NCBI RefSeq assembly: GCF_964340395.1
Contig: NC_135567.1
Location: 18,028,806-18,092,805, forward strand
Source of the DNA: Glandiceps talaboti
Taxonomy: Eukaryota; Hemichordata; Enteropneusta; Spengelidae
Direction: 5' to 3'
Length of the DNA: 64,000 bases
In this document: positions 22,260-35,210 of the stretch, piece by piece
Layout of the letters: each line of letters opens with the position of its first letter
How positions within the stretch are numbered: the first letter of the stretch is position 1
Translations under genes and position numbers: made by a program
The notes under the pieces: generated by a model
The model's database searches: none
Told to the model about the DNA's origin: nothing
Seen by the model: only the letters and a program-made list of their open reading frames with translations

Positions 22260-24464
22260 CTAAAGTGGATATTATAATCATGAATTTTGGAAACAGGTGT
22301 GAAGCATTTTAACAAATACGAATGCACAGTGCCAATGTATTATTTATGGATCATGGAACACATTTGAAATTTATGTATTTCTATCAATGAGTGCTATTTC
22401 AAAGTTTGTCTGCCTCTTAATATGATATTCAAAAACTGCTCGATTATATCAACCCAATGCAAAAATTACTGGGTACGGTTTGATCTGTAGTTACTTTCAA
22501 ATTTTATTTGATGAAAAAACGATAATGCTGTTTTTTTTGTCTTTATGTTTAGTGATTTAATTTGTTCAAGGTGAGTGTCAAACCTAATTTCATATGTGGA
22601 TTTTCCACGTAGATACTTTGTTCTCAACCTGTAATTACCAGATTTATAGCTAATTATATGTTTAATAAAATAACTGACTTAACGTATACAGATGGCTGCA
22701 TTGAATTAAACGTTTCTCCAAATTTCAAATCTAGATGTATCTATCTCCGACTGATTTCCCTAAGTTACAACAATACTGGAAATAAATGGAATGATACATG
22801 TATCCGTGTGGATATGTTCACTATGGGGATTACTTTCCATCATACTTAAACCATACAAAAACATTTGGAGTGATATTGCAGTTTTAGTATACACAGTGAC
22901 ACATTCATTCATTGAAACCCCTGGTTTAGATTATTATTAGACTAGTTTGATTGTACACTTGATATTAGCAGTAAGTGGATCTCCAGGGACAAAACATATT
23001 TCACAGTAATCTTTAATCCTTTTTTTGGTAAAAGTATGAATGAATGAATTAATTAATTAATGAATGAATGGATGAATGAATGAGTGAATGAATGAATGAA
23101 TTAACGAGAGAGTGAATGAATGAATGAATGAGTGAGTGAGTGAGTGAGTGAGAGTGAATGAATGGATGATTGGATGAGTGAGTGAGTGAATGAATGGATG
23201 AATGAATGAATGAAAGAATGAATGAATGAACGAATGTGTGATTAAATGGATTATTTTATTAATCTATATTAACATTAATTGAGCAAACAAACACAAACAA
23301 ACAAAAAAGACAGAATCAAACAAACAAATAAATAGATAAGTAAATAAATAAATAAAACCATGAATAAATAAATAAACAAACAAACAAACAAACAAACAAA
23401 CAAACAAATAACCAACCAAACAAACAAACACATATTATATCAATCACCTATGTGCAAATTCCTTACTAACACAAAATATATTTTCCCCCAATTCATCCAG
23501 CATGTTATTTTACACTGCAGTCTGTATTAGGCTTTATCACTGTTTTAACTAAAGTTATCATCGATGATAACGTACGTTCTAAATATAGATCCCATTCAAT
23601 GCAGTTGGTATGTAGAGTAAATACTGTATGGCACAGAGGTCAAAGGTCTTAACCTCAGACAGGAGATATTCTATACAGACGTAATTTTCAAAGCTATGCA
23701 CAGAAAGAGAAGAATGGGTACTATGGTTACAAGATACGTTGTGTGGATGTAACAGAATGTAAACGTTGGTCGTCAAAACGTTGAATTTAGTAGTTATGTA
23801 GAACTGTGTTAGGATACAGGTGGTCATTGTAATGGAATGAGTGCTAAACGTTAACAAATGTGGAAATAATGTGTGTTTGTGAAGACAACAGAATAGTCAA
23901 TATTGAAATACTTTATTTCATCAGTAAAATACACCTGCGAATAACCTGATGAAATACACGAGATTTAAATTTGATTTAAATGTCCCATTGTATCCAGTAT
24001 GGCAAGGAATTACATACAAGAACTTGCATGACCTTTCACATGCATAAATAAACTATATTCATGAAATGAAACCTGTGATTCACCCCTATGAAGGTGACGT
24101 TCAGTTAACATTTTAGGTTCTATACAGATAAGACATCCTCACACACACACACCACATAAATAGCAGTCATGTGTGTACTAAATTTCTATAATAAAATGCT
24201 ACCATTTGTGGCGTTAGTCCATTCCAACTGCACACACTTCGGATTAGGCTTCCAGTTAAAATAATGTTTCAACATTGACAGGTACAATTTATATTCTATT
24301 TGCTACACATGGTTGTAATAGTGAGCAATTGCTTCAATTTAGAAAAGTGAAGAGATGGCAGTAGCTTGTAGTCCAGAATCAGGTCAGTACTGTGCACGTG
24401 ATCGAAACTGTCTGTCTAAAAATAGACATGACTATACATGTTGTTGTGCCACGCTGCTTTCTAT
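22258..24464. other. Gene-free stretch with tetranucleotide arrays
   Basis: Contains (GAAT)n at 23036-23243 and (AAAC/AAAT)n at 23281-23431. No coding region supported. Confidence 0.6.
23036..23431. repeat. (GAAT)n followed by (AAAC/AAAT)n arrays
   Basis: About 200 bp of GAAT/GAGT units, then about 150 bp of ACAA/ATAA units after a 35-bp gap. Confidence 0.95.
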
Positions 24465-24875
24465 GACTGCTACAGTGAATTTCATACCATCAATCAGCTT
24501 AAATGTTTAATACAACCACTCAGAGACTAATAAGAAATGAAAAGCTACATTTTAAGATAGCAAGATTGAATAAGTACAATTTCTTGCTACATTTTGTCTA
24601 AGTGAAATAAACTACACATACCACCATACAGACATCCAATGAACACCACAAAGGACACTTTACGCGCCCTTCATTGTTTGTTTGATACTAAGAAAAACAT
24701 TGGCACCCGGATGTCTGCATGGAGTTGCAGAACATTTAAATGATTTTTATTTCATTTAGACTAAATGTAGCAAAAAATGTGATAGTATTGTTGAAATGTA
24801 GCATATCCAGTTTCATGTTGATTTTTACAAACGGTAAAGTTGAATGGTGTTGTGAAATTCACTCTATCGTTTGGT
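24465..24875. repeat. Long imperfect inverted repeat (foldback element)
   Basis: The left arm (about 24465-24660) and the right arm (about 24690-24875) match in inverted orientation: gtgaatttca vs tgaaattcac, tgctacatttt vs aaatgtagca, gtctaagtgaaataaa vs tttatttcatttagac, cagacatcc vs ggatgtctg. Identity is moderate, suggesting an old foldback or MITE insertion. Confidence 0.7.
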
Positions 24876-26460
24876 TCAGTAGTCAAATTACATAGAACAA
24901 AATCCTTCATTTTGCTTCACCCTTCATATCACTGGTTTTCTACCAAACGAATTATAACAGAAACAGATATTGATACACAAGGCAGGATAGAATGAAAAAC
25001 ATTTTATTCACTTAAACAACTAAATATGAATTATACACGTGTACAACACATTAATTTCAGTATAGTTTATCTATAGTACTGAGTCAAACCATAAAACTGT
25101 TTGATTTTAAGATTGCACAAACCATGATAATGGATATTAAAACTAATAAACTACATGTTCGCTTTTAAAATTGCTCAGAGCACAAATATTGAGTTTTGGA
25201 TGTCACATCAAGTTTTCTATGATTTTTCTAACATATATAAATATTCTGAAATTCTGTAGTGTTTCTTATTGAGTGCATACGGTTGTAAAGTTTGTTAGCA
25301 AATGAAGTCAACACTAAATGGCAGATGGATTACTAACAGACACAAAAATTTCACGTGATATCAAGCCAGCTATTTTTCATAATTCCATTGACAATCCTTC
25401 TATTTGGGTGGGTACTCATTCTATGATGTTTTATTCACTACTATGAGAATGTACACTACAATAAAATGACAAATTTTTTCATGTAATTTTTTCAAAAATC
25501 TAAATTGAATTGTGCCCAACATATCTATTTCAGTTTAATAACAGACGACAAAACGCAAATCTGCATTTCTGTTGCAATGCACAATAATTTCACCAAAATT
25601 TTCCTTTGTGTTTACTTAGACTTCTAACCGAAACCAGACTAAGTTCTAATTATAGACATGGGAGTCGAACTTATATCTCGTTTAAACAGAATACTGTCTT
25701 TAACAAATACTCACTAGTCATAAGGTCACGATATTAAGTGAACAAAGAATGACACGTAGTAAATTCCATTCACTAGTTTTGTGAAGAATATATATAACAC
25801 TTGAGTTCAAAGGGCAAATGTTGTTGACACGACCGATAAGGTTTCCTTCAAGCCACCACAGTGGAGTTTTCAAACTAGTAAAATCGATGTCGTAAATTAC
25901 TGTCATATTTACGGTACTGTACTGTCCTCTTGACGGTAATGTTATCTCACGTATGCTCCTTGAATATAGCTTTCCTTTGCTTCAGCGGACAAAAATATGC
26001 CCGGGGTTGCGCGAGTGAACGAAATACTTCTTACTGAAGTTTGTTCAGTCTGCACTTTCCTTTTATCCTGTTGTATAAATTATCTAATCAAGTGAGATCT
26101 ATCACGACAATTTTCATACAAATATCTATGTGCATATTTAGAATTATATGCTTTAAACACTACCTTTATTTTGTGTTACTATGCTATATGTCTTTTTCAT
26201 ATTGTGCAACAATTCAAATTCTACTTCAACCTAATCACAAATGACTTAGTTCAGTTATCACGTGAGTCAGGCATGACTACTTCCATGACGGTAAGATGAC
26301 CATGGTTTGCCTACTCCGTGGTATAATGTAATGCATGGGTTATATCCACAACTATGTTGTAGTTTACATCAAAATGTTTCATGAAATATTACCACATTAG
26401 TCTGTATTGTAATGTTTTGTACATACATTGTGGAATATGTAGTGTATAGTCTTTCCAAAT
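24876..26460. other. 3' flank of the TRIM-NHL gene, AT-rich
   Basis: No coding region or repeat of note recognised. The polyadenylation site of the TRIM-NHL gene should lie in its right part; several AATAAA-like sites exist on the minus strand, and I cannot choose one. Confidence 0.5.
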
Positions 26461-28695
26461 TCATACTGCAAATAGTTTGATGCAGTGATTGAGACTGTCA
26501 ACAACAGCAATGCTCTCATCGTCGATGAACGCAATTCCTTGGGGTTTATTCAGTCCATCCTCATCGCGATCTACACGACAGATGAATCTACCTCTCCCGT
26601 CAAACTTCTGCACTCGATTGCCTTCTTGTTCACAGACGAAGATATTCCCTTCCTTGTCAATAGTCAATCCAGTTGGTCGATTCAGCTGACCATCCTTTGT
26701 ACCCGAGGTTCCAAATGAAAACATGAAGTTGCACTTGACATTAAACACCTGCACACGGTCATTGTTAAAGTCACTTACATAGACCATTCCTTGTTTGTTT
26801 GTTGCGACGAAATTGGGTCCTCGAAATTCACCAACTCCAGCACCGAAACGTCCAAAGGATTTCAAAAATTGACCACTCTGTGTGTACTTCTTGACACAGT
26901 GTCCTTCCCTGTTTGTAGTACGGTTATTTTTTGCGTCCCAGTCTGTTACATACACAGTGTCGTCAGCATGATTAATTGCTATTCCACGTGGATTTTTCAA
27001 TTCTTTCCCGCCAAAACACTGAACGACACGTCCACTATCTCCTGTAACAACTATTTGATTATTGCCTTTATCTGAGACAAACATTGCATCATCATCAGCT
27101 ATGGCGATGTCCTGAGGTATGAATGGCTTCTGAAACTTTTCACATGCAATAGATGATTTGAAATTTCCACCTTTATCCAATATTTGAACCCTAAAGTTCC
27201 CAGCATCAGCTGTTATAAAATCTCCCAGTTTATTAACTGCTGTACTGATTGGTGTTTTGAAGAATCTGATGTTTCCTGCACTGCAACCGTTCCCCAGTGT
27301 CTTTATAAGTCGCTTTACAACAGGGAATTTGATTGGCAGACTTGTTAAACGTTGGCGTCCTAGACTGACATAAGCTTCATAAAGTCCTTCAGTATCAGCT
27401 TGTATTGATAGACTATGTGTGCCATCTCGATTGTTCCTGACTCTAACATCAGTCCATGGCTTAAGGTGTGCTGTCACTTCTGCAAAAACCTTCTGGCGAG
27501 GAATGACCTGTCTTCCGTGACTGTCCTTGGTTGTAATGGTGATGATTGCCTTGTTCCCTTCTATAACTTTTCGTGGGATGTTGGTGATTGTAGTCTGATC
27601 TAAAGAAGCATCTGATGTTAAGTATCCTACTAAGGTATGTTGTGTGAAGTCTGGAATTGCTTCAAACTCAACTAATTCAGGATTGGAAGGATATCCATCT
27701 TTCATGGAGAGAGTTTCACCGATGAATTGCTCTGTTTCATGCTTAGAGGAGAGCAACTTTACATTGGATCCATGATGTACAAGAGTTTCTAGATATTCAC
27801 GTCTCTGGGATATGTTTTCTTTTTTTCTTTCCCATTCATCCAATTGTACACTTGCTACCTTGATTTTGGAAGAGTACATTTCCCTTAATTCACTTATCAA
27901 TGTCTTAGCTTCCTCTTTCACCTTCCGGATGACATCTTCCGCTTTCATGTTTATTTTGGATTCCTCGATTGAAAACTGTGTCTCTAGTAACTTAACAGTC
28001 TGTAGAGCTGTAGCTCTGCATTTATCAACTTCGCTCTCTCTGTGCTTCAATTTCTTCATGTTGTGTCTAAACTGTGTGGTGCATTCGTCCAGTGCATCCT
28101 GTATTCCTCTATGTTCATGAGCTGGGGTTTTGTGATTACTTCTTGTGCACTCCTCACAAATCAGACACTCACAGGTATTGCAATATGACTGTACAGCATT
28201 TGCGGTATGGATATCACAGTATATTACCTTGCTTGAGTTAAGATGTGTGGAAGTGTCTTCTAGGAGTACAGTGATCTTATCAACGGTGTGACCTGCAGTT
28301 AACCTTAGCTGTTTATGAATATCTGTACAGGACGAACACAATTTTTCATCACAGTCTATGCATTTGTATGTAGGACTGTTACCGTGACATCCTCCACAGT
28401 ATCTCTGATTCAAAGACTTCGAATGCGACTGCGCTAACTCAACGAGTGAGTTCATGAAACCGTTCATTGGGAGCCCAGCAGTTCCTGTAGGTGGTAAATC
28501 ACAATGGGCACGACATGTCGGGCAGAATAGTTGTCCTGTTTTCCTTACAAGAGCGTTTAAACATTCCTGGCAAAACGTATGATAACATGGTAATATCTTG
28601 GCCTTGTTGTAATGACACAAACAGATAGAACACAATAGAAACGTTTCCTCAACTGATTTTAGAAAAGAATCAACATCGGGCTCGACTGAAGCCAT
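26461..28695 (-). CDS. TRIM-NHL protein (TRIM2/TRIM3/TRIM71-like), intronless, 744 aa
   Basis: A single uninterrupted frame from ATG 28695 to the stop at 26461. Domains: C3HC4 RING at residues 22-61 (CSIC, CYHTFC, CPTC); a first B-box near 100-140 (CGGC, CIDC, CSSC); a second B-box near 159-200 (CDIH, CNTC, CEEC, HEH); a coiled coil to about 320; a filamin repeat near 355-462 (NNRDGTHSLSIQ); and about six NHL repeats from about 470 to the end (for example VYVSDFNNDRVQVF, IFVCEQEGNRVQKF, SIAVVDSLNHCIKLF). All zinc ligands needed for the RING are present, so E3 ubiquitin ligase activity is expected. NHL propellers in this family bind RNA or protein partners. Lack of introns suggests retroposition or an expanded intronless TRIM family. 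The exact orthologue is uncertain. Confidence 0.95.
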   Translation of the reverse strand: MASVEPDVDSFLKSVEETFLLCSICLCHYNKAKILPCYHTFCQECLNALVRKTGQLFCPTCRAHCDLPPTGTAGLPMNGFMNSLVELAQSHSKSLNQRYCGGCHGNSPTYKCIDCDEKLCSSCTDIHKQLRLTAGHTVDKITVLLEDTSTHLNSSKVIYCDIHTANAVQSYCNTCECLICEECTRSNHKTPAHEHRGIQDALDECTTQFRHNMKKLKHRESEVDKCRATALQTVKLLETQFSIEESKINMKAEDVIRKVKEEAKTLISELREMYSSKIKVASVQLDEWERKKENISQRREYLETLVHHGSNVKLLSSKHETEQFIGETLSMKDGYPSNPELVEFEAIPDFTQHTLVGYLTSDASLDQTTITNIPRKVIEGNKAIITITTKDSHGRQVIPRQKVFAEVTAHLKPWTDVRVRNNRDGTHSLSIQADTEGLYEAYVSLGRQRLTSLPIKFPVVKRLIKTLGNGCSAGNIRFFKTPISTAVNKLGDFITADAGNFRVQILDKGGNFKSSIACEKFQKPFIPQDIAIADDDAMFVSDKGNNQIVVTGDSGRVVQCFGGKELKNPRGIAINHADDTVYVTDWDAKNNRTTNREGHCVKKYTQSGQFLKSFGRFGAGVGEFRGPNFVATNKQGMVYVSDFNNDRVQVFNVKCNFMFSFGTSGTKDGQLNRPTGLTIDKEGNIFVCEQEGNRVQKFDGRGRFICRVDRDEDGLNKPQGIAFIDDESIAVVDSLNHCIKLFAV

Positions 28696-29655
28696 AATGG
28701 CTGATTCTGACTTCGTGGAATTTATGTACTGAATATTCGAGAGAAAACTGAGTACCCCCTATGTGATACTGTACTGTAAGCGTCGGTCAATATTAATCGA
28801 GCTAGAGGGTCCTATCTCTGAACACACACGTGTAACATTTATCCTGTGTATTCAATGACATGAAGTGGTTACCCGTGACGTCACAATCATACTTGGAGTG
28901 ACTGACACTATGGTTGAATGCCGCAGTTACCCTACTGCCAGGCGGGAGAATACAATACAATGCAATTCATTGAGAGTGACACTCCTCTGTACCTGCTCTA
29001 CGAAGGCAGGAATCGCACATTTGTTTTCAACTGACACGAAACTTACCATTCATAAAATATTAGAATTTTCATGTATCACATGTATAATACGGTTGTGTTC
29101 AGTTTGTGGATTTTTGTTTTTCTGCCCTTCCAGCATGAAACTTTAATAGCTCTGTAAACAATAGCGGAGTTTAAATCACGAGGCACCAACTACTTAGTTA
29201 GCATGTTAGCCATTCTCGCAAACCAGAGCTGTTTTTTTTCCACGACACTGCGAAATCCTCTTGGCAGTGTGCCTTGGACGGTGCCGTGAAAGAGGCTGTG
29301 GTTTACGACAATGCAAGTTTATAGCAAGCCGGGTCAGATCTTTAACGACATGCTATGCACAAACACAGAGTGATGTATGTGGTGGAATTTCATGCATATA
29401 GAAACAGCAATGACATCATAGGTCAGGGATCAGTGTTGACTTACTTTTGCCATAGAAGGGATTTGGTGACGTCATTGTGCCAATAAATGAAGTTGACCTC
29501 AACTGCAGAACTAATTCTGGATCAGATGCTGCAAGCTTGTAAACCCTAGTTTGAAGTTTATCATTCTCATACTCTATTATGGCAAAATAATACCCCCTCT
29601 CCCCTCCCAACCAAAAACTCTAAGTCTATAATTACATTAGGTATCAAGAAACAAT
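28696..29655. other. 5' flank of the TRIM-NHL gene
   Basis: Probable promoter region, without a recognised core element. No supported coding region. Confidence 0.5.
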
Positions 29656-29656
29656 G

Positions 29657-29793
29657 TGTTGTGTCGTGTCGTGTCGTGTTGTGTCGTGTTGTGCTGTGCT
29701 GTGCTGTGTTGTGCTGTGCTGTGCTGTGCTGTGTTGTGTTGTGTTGTGTTGTGTTGTTTTGTGTTGTGTTGTGTCGTGCTGTATTACGTATTT
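29657..29793. repeat. Pentanucleotide array (GTGYT)n
   Basis: About 27 units of gtgtc/gtgtt/gtgct. The open frames on both strands are repeat artefacts. Confidence 0.95.
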
Positions 29794-30136
29794 GGATACC
29801 TTCAAAGTGTTGACTTGGAGCTATACCAGTTGAATCGTCGTACCTTGCTTCAATTCGTTTAAACACATTGCTAAGTGTCTATACGCTTCGAACTCTTTGT
29901 AAGCATCGTCTAAATATAGACCAGCATTACTTCGTGGAATTCTGTGTACATATAATTCTTAGAAACTCAGTTCACATGGCAACCGTCTTGTAATATAGGG
30001 TTAAAGGTTACATGAATTACCCAAAGGCCTTTAAATGGTATGTTATGGATGGAGCGTATGGAGATATTAATATTCATGACATCACTAGCTAAAAATACTC
30101 TGTATGGTTTTTTAATAATTATAAACATTGTTGGTT

Positions 30137-30364
<228 letters not shown>

Positions 30365-30472
30365 ATTTAATGATCAATTGATCAGCTTGTAGATGGATGG
30401 ATGGACGGATGGATGGATTGCATTAATGTGACTGACTGACTGACTGACTGACTGACTGACTGACTGACAGAC

Positions 30473-31280
30473 TGGTTAGTTAGTTGGTTGGTTGTTCGGT
30501 TGGGCCGTCAGTCGGTCGGTTCATCGATCAATTGATCAATTAATTGGATGATTGACCGAACATATTATCTGCTGTGAGAGTTATTCCCTATGGGTAAAGC
30601 CCTCCTTAACGAGGTATACGAAGTGATATATTCTAGCATATATTGGTTGTTTAACGTATATCTCGAATGTTTTCAGTTTGTTGAATGGGTCCCAATTCCT
30701 AGAAACTCAATTCCGAGAAACGGTAAGACAGGGCTAGTCATGTGGAACTAAACTTGCTATACTGCCCTCAATGTTGAATACTGCACTTTAGACAATATTA
30801 AACTAGTAACAACTGTGAGGTACACATATATATTGTTGTAATCCCTGGCAATATTACAATTTGTGACAAATCTCTAACCATATTCGATGAAGAATAAACA
30901 CCTCTTGAATATGAATATAATTTTCAGTAAACTAGTCAACTATAAACTCCAGTATTCTTTAAAATAAGGTGTCTGTGGTGATCCAGCTCATATGGTGTTG
31001 ACATGACCTGTTGATCTTAATAAAGGTAGATGTGCTTTGTTTGACACATGGAATAGTAAATTAAATTTGTTACTAATCTTAGGTGGACAGATGATGATAA
31101 GTTCATACTTGACCTAAAACCCCTTTACAGTCAGAGTGGTGTAATGTGAAATGATGAATGGCAGCGTTGTAATTTAAAACACCAAGTGGCACATTGACAC
31201 ATCCATTTTTAATACTATGTTGGTGAAAAATAGCAATAATTAAGTTATTGGGATAATGAGTTTTAAATGGCTTATTATGA

Positions 31281-31283
<3 letters not shown>
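30473..31283. other. Gene-free stretch
   Basis: AT-rich, nothing recognised. Confidence 0.5.
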
Positions 31284-31311
<28 letters not shown>

Positions 31312-31510
31312 CATACATACATACATACATACATACATACATAGTACATACATACATACATACATACATACATACACACACATACACACACATACATACA
31401 TACATACATACATACATACATACATACATACACACACATACATACATACATACACATACATACATACATACATACATACATACATACATACATACATACA
31501 TAGATACATA
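31284..31510. repeat. (ACAT)n array
   Basis: About 55 ACAT units with short ACAC interruptions. A shorter related run is at 31741-31815, downstream of the tRNA gene. Confidence 0.97.
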
Positions 31511-31652
31511 CATATTGAACCTTACCTTATTTAACCAAATGAGTAAAAGTTAAATAAGTTGAAGTTATCCTTGAGTTCATGATTTACACAATTACAATTT
31601 CTAATTACTATGCATTCACAGCTTGTATTCAAACAATCGAAAAGTAAGATAA

Positions 31653-31725
31653 GCCCGGCTAGCTCAGTCGGTAGAGCATGAGACTCTTAATCTCAGGGCC
31701 GTGGGTTCGAGCCCCACGTTGGGCG
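31653..31725 (+). tRNA. tRNA-Lys (anticodon CTT), copy 1
   Basis: 73 nt fold as a cloverleaf: acceptor GCCCGGC/GTTGGGC (with two G-U pairs), A box TAGCTCAGTCGG, anticodon arm TGAGA-CTCTTAA-TCTCA with CTT at 34-36, and B box GGTTCGAGCCC with T stem GTGGG/CCCAC. No intron. A T-rich stretch (acttttcttt) downstream can end Pol III transcription. It differs from copy 2 by one base in the variable region (C instead of T). Confidence 0.95.
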
Positions 31726-31815
31726 TTTACTTTTCTTTGAACTTTCATACATACATACACACATACATAACTACATACATACACACATACATATATATAT
31801 ACATACACACATACA

Positions 31816-34800
31816 GTGACCTCAACTATTAATATTGAGACAAATTCTAAAGTTCATCAACCTTTGATTGAGCCTACTGATATAAGGATGAAGTGTCACC
31901 AATAACGCATACACCATTTTGCGTGGGTAGGTTCTCTCTCAGTACTTTGGAAAATATCAAATATGTTTCCTTGGAAACGATTATAATTAAAATGTTTTAG
32001 TATAATTTTGACTTCCTGACATTTTGCGATATCATAGCTTGATTGTGACTCAAATACATTCAGCGCTTTCACATGGAGACTTCACTATTGCTATACTAAG
32101 TGTTCTATGACATAAATGGAACTTCCCAACGACAACTACCACATTATCCGAATTAACACGACGGTTTGTAGTAACCAAAATATTTGATACACTAAAGTCA
32201 GCGTGGATATTTGGAACGTTCCTGAGACCATTTCTTGTGAGGATATAGGTGCACAAGGCTAGGAGGACCAGTGATAATGCCATAATGCCGAACGTGTGTG
32301 TGTCGGTTATACAGAATTAAAGTGACTTCTCGTGTTACAAGGAACAGGAAACTGGCGGCCTTAAAATCACCATCAATCAGTCTATCCTGCCCCATTGGTG
32401 AGCTTGCCATGGTTACAGGGTTACTGAACACCGTTTTGACAGAAAAGAGTGGACTGAGAGGAAACATACTAACGGTAAGATAGGTTGAATTAGAGCTAAC
32501 CCTCTTTATGAATGGAGTGCGTTTAAGGGTTGTAAATCGTTGGTGTAAAACCATTATGTACACTAGTACCATGCAGATGACACGTGTAAATCTAAACATG
32601 TCAGTATCACCATTGTTCTGTACAGGTCCCCTGCAATATATCTATTTACTCGACTTTGTATTATTCATAAGAACAAATTAAGAAACTAAGTGACTTCTAT
32701 AACGTCTACAAAATTAGAGCATATTTTCACATTGATTTAGAACATCATATTCACTCATTTATTTATATGACTCTTAATACAAACATTTATTAATTACAGC
32801 ACGATACTTTTAAACGTTTTTAATGTGAAAATACATTGAAATTCTTTAACAATCGTTGTTTGGCACATCTAATAACAACATTATCACCGCTCTATTGTTA
32901 GTAATTGTAGTATCCAATCATGGCATGATCTGATTGGTAGAACAGGAAACATTTATTCAGATTAATCAAATCAATCATGAAGCATTGGATAAAGTCACTG
33001 GGTCAGTAAAAAATAACGATAAATAGTCCTTGTTACACGATCAAGAGTTCTTATTCCATATGGTAAATGTTTCACCTCATGATCAGGCGTACAAAAAATG
33101 TTTGGTTCCGGTTACCCGACCCAATCTAGTTTTTCTCGTCGTTCCTAAATTTTTTGTAACGAATTCGAGAAGAAAATAATAAAATGGCTAAAACTGTGAA
33201 GTCTCGCAAGGAATAGTGGATGTGAAAACTGACATCAACTTAAAAAGACAATATAAAACTGTTCTTTCAATCTGTAGTGGCTGTACATCCGATGAGAAGA
33301 AACAAACAATACAGAGACCAAACACAAGTAACCGAACTAGAAACGAACATATGAAATAAATATAAATAAAATAAAATGAAAAATCTACCTAGACCACCTA
33401 TTCTAACATTGAGTGTAATCGGAACCACTCATTATTTAGTCAGACCTTATCAAACCGCCCAGTGATAACGCAAGTAAACGAACAGTTTGACAAAACCTGT
33501 AGACTTTGACAGGCGAAACGTTACTTGTATGTACGTAGACCTCTTGGTTGTCAACAAGAACTGTTTATGGTAACATTAGAGTGAATATCATCATAAAAAA
33601 ATACATGTTAAATAATTATCAAACCAACATTATTATTCCTGTCTGTAAAGAAAAAGCTAATTAAATGTATTTCCCTGAATATGACATATCTGCAATCTTG
33701 CAAAATAAATGCTTATGCAAAATGTCGACGAAAGTGAAATTTATGTCTACATTGTTGATATAAAAAAAGTAGACAAAAAAGTAATTAAACACAGATTTCC
33801 AACAACTAGTCGAGTGTGTTTTGAATACACAAGGTTTTGTCTCAGACCACTACAGAAAATAGTGAGATTTTGTTGATGAGCAAAGTTGATAAATGATTAG
33901 CCAATGACATTATATTGTGACTTTGTCATAGTAATAACACTGAGTGGATGAGTCAGTGATATATGAATACACTGTCACACTGGTGTATATGGCGGCATTA
34001 TAAATAGTAACAAACATCTGCTGATGTAAAAATGTTAAACCTTGTGCCAGGATATCTGTACAGTGCAAACATGTACACAAACTAACATTGCAGCTTTACT
34101 CATGTCGCCGTTGACATATCTGTCGTAAATTCTTTGCAAGTAGTAGATTTGTAACCCTGCGGTTTCCTACGCATTGATCAATAACAGGAGACGAATCTTC
34201 AAATTCGATGTATTGAAAACACTTGTCTGTCATAGGTAGCTGGTAGGAATTCATAGTTTATACTGGTAAACAATAGCTTCAGTACAATTAGTCACGTGAT
34301 AAAAAACCTTGCATATAACAACCTACATTCACAATGTTTGGATGCCATTTTTTGGGACAAAGTAGATGACCACCAGCTTCACAGGGGATTTGATTGATAA
34401 GATGAACTAAACTGTGTCTGCATAGCAGTTGGTTATAAAGTTGTAAATAAGTTTCCTTGGTAAATACATACAATTGTTGTCTTTGTGTCAATCTACCTAA
34501 CTAAAAAAGGTTGGATAGATTAATTGAACATATATCACGTGATTACATGAATAACACATGAACTGAAAAATCAGGGTTACAAAAGAACGACTGAAATTCG
34601 TGTACAGCTCCCGCTCCACAAATTTTACTATATGGGTGGAATTTCGTCAGTTTCAGAAAAAAATAAGTAAGTTGTTCCATTTACAATAAAACGTGCAATA
34701 AAATAAATTGTTGTTGACACTTCCTTTACACTGCAGATGGGCAATGTTGAGCATTGCTTGTGAAATCTGCAATAATTCAATTTATTTTCAAGTATCACAT

Positions 34801-34940
34801 TATTTCCTATATGCAATAGCACACGTGTATTAGACTAAGGTCAATGTGCTAAAACGTATTTTGTATTTATTTTAGTATTGCATAGAAGATAGTTATTTGT
34901 GACTGCTTGAAAATAGTTCCGATACAAACATGTACCCTCC
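31816..34940. other. Largely gene-free stretch
   Basis: No splice-supported gene. A minus-strand ORF from ATG 32599 has an N-terminal hydrophobic segment (VICMVLVYIMVL) that could be a membrane anchor, and an overlapping one from ATG 32283 starts with a signal-like MALSLVLLALCTYIL; neither shows a domain or clear exon borders. Confidence 0.4.
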
Positions 34941-35109
34941 TTATTGCTTTGACGACTTTGGGAATAATTTATCCTTAAGCACTTTGATAGGATTCGATGA
35001 CTTCCTTCTAGGTCGTGGCTTGCTTCCATCTTTACCGCCACTGGTATAACTTGTGTCAGGTGTAGGAGAAACCGATTCCGAGGCATTTGATACACCAGGT
35101 GGTACAAGT
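34941..35109 (-). CDS. Possible terminal exon, basic proline-rich tail
   Basis: After an acceptor-like gtttatctcgagccatctag, 55 codons end at TAA (34941-34943). The product is Ser/Pro-rich then basic (SGGKDGSKPRPRRKSSNPIK, LKDKLFPKSSKQ). The ending resembles the basic tail of the gene at 37.7-40.5 kb (KIPKPLRKLRNFFSRPHKKSE) in pattern, so it might be an alternative last exon or a paralogue remnant. Its phase (2) does not match the phase-1 exon 2 of that gene. Confidence 0.3.
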
Positions 35110-35210
35110 CTAGATGGCTCGAGATAAACACAACAAGCATGTTACAGTGTCTAATTGGCAAATTGCCATACATTCACAGTTTGTATTCAAACAATAGAAA
35201 AGTAAGATAA

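Noticed and set aside
29567-29866. ORFs across the GTGYT array
   Set aside because: Pentanucleotide repeat translated in all frames.
31103-31534. MYVC and IHTY type ORFs across ACAT arrays
   Set aside because: Tetranucleotide repeats have no stops in several frames; same for 36033-36360, 61620-61907 and 62702-63602.
32050-32283. Possible secreted 77-residue peptide with a signal-like start
   Set aside because: No cleavage-site context, cysteine pattern or family resemblance; likely chance.
32198-32599. Possible type II membrane protein from ATG 32599
   Set aside because: One hydrophobic segment only, no domain, no splice context, and the frame degenerates; kept only as a remark.
33500-33520. 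Second hammerhead-like site (gacaggcgaaacgtta)
   Set aside because: Only a CGAAAC-like half is present; no CTGATGA and no pairing helices.
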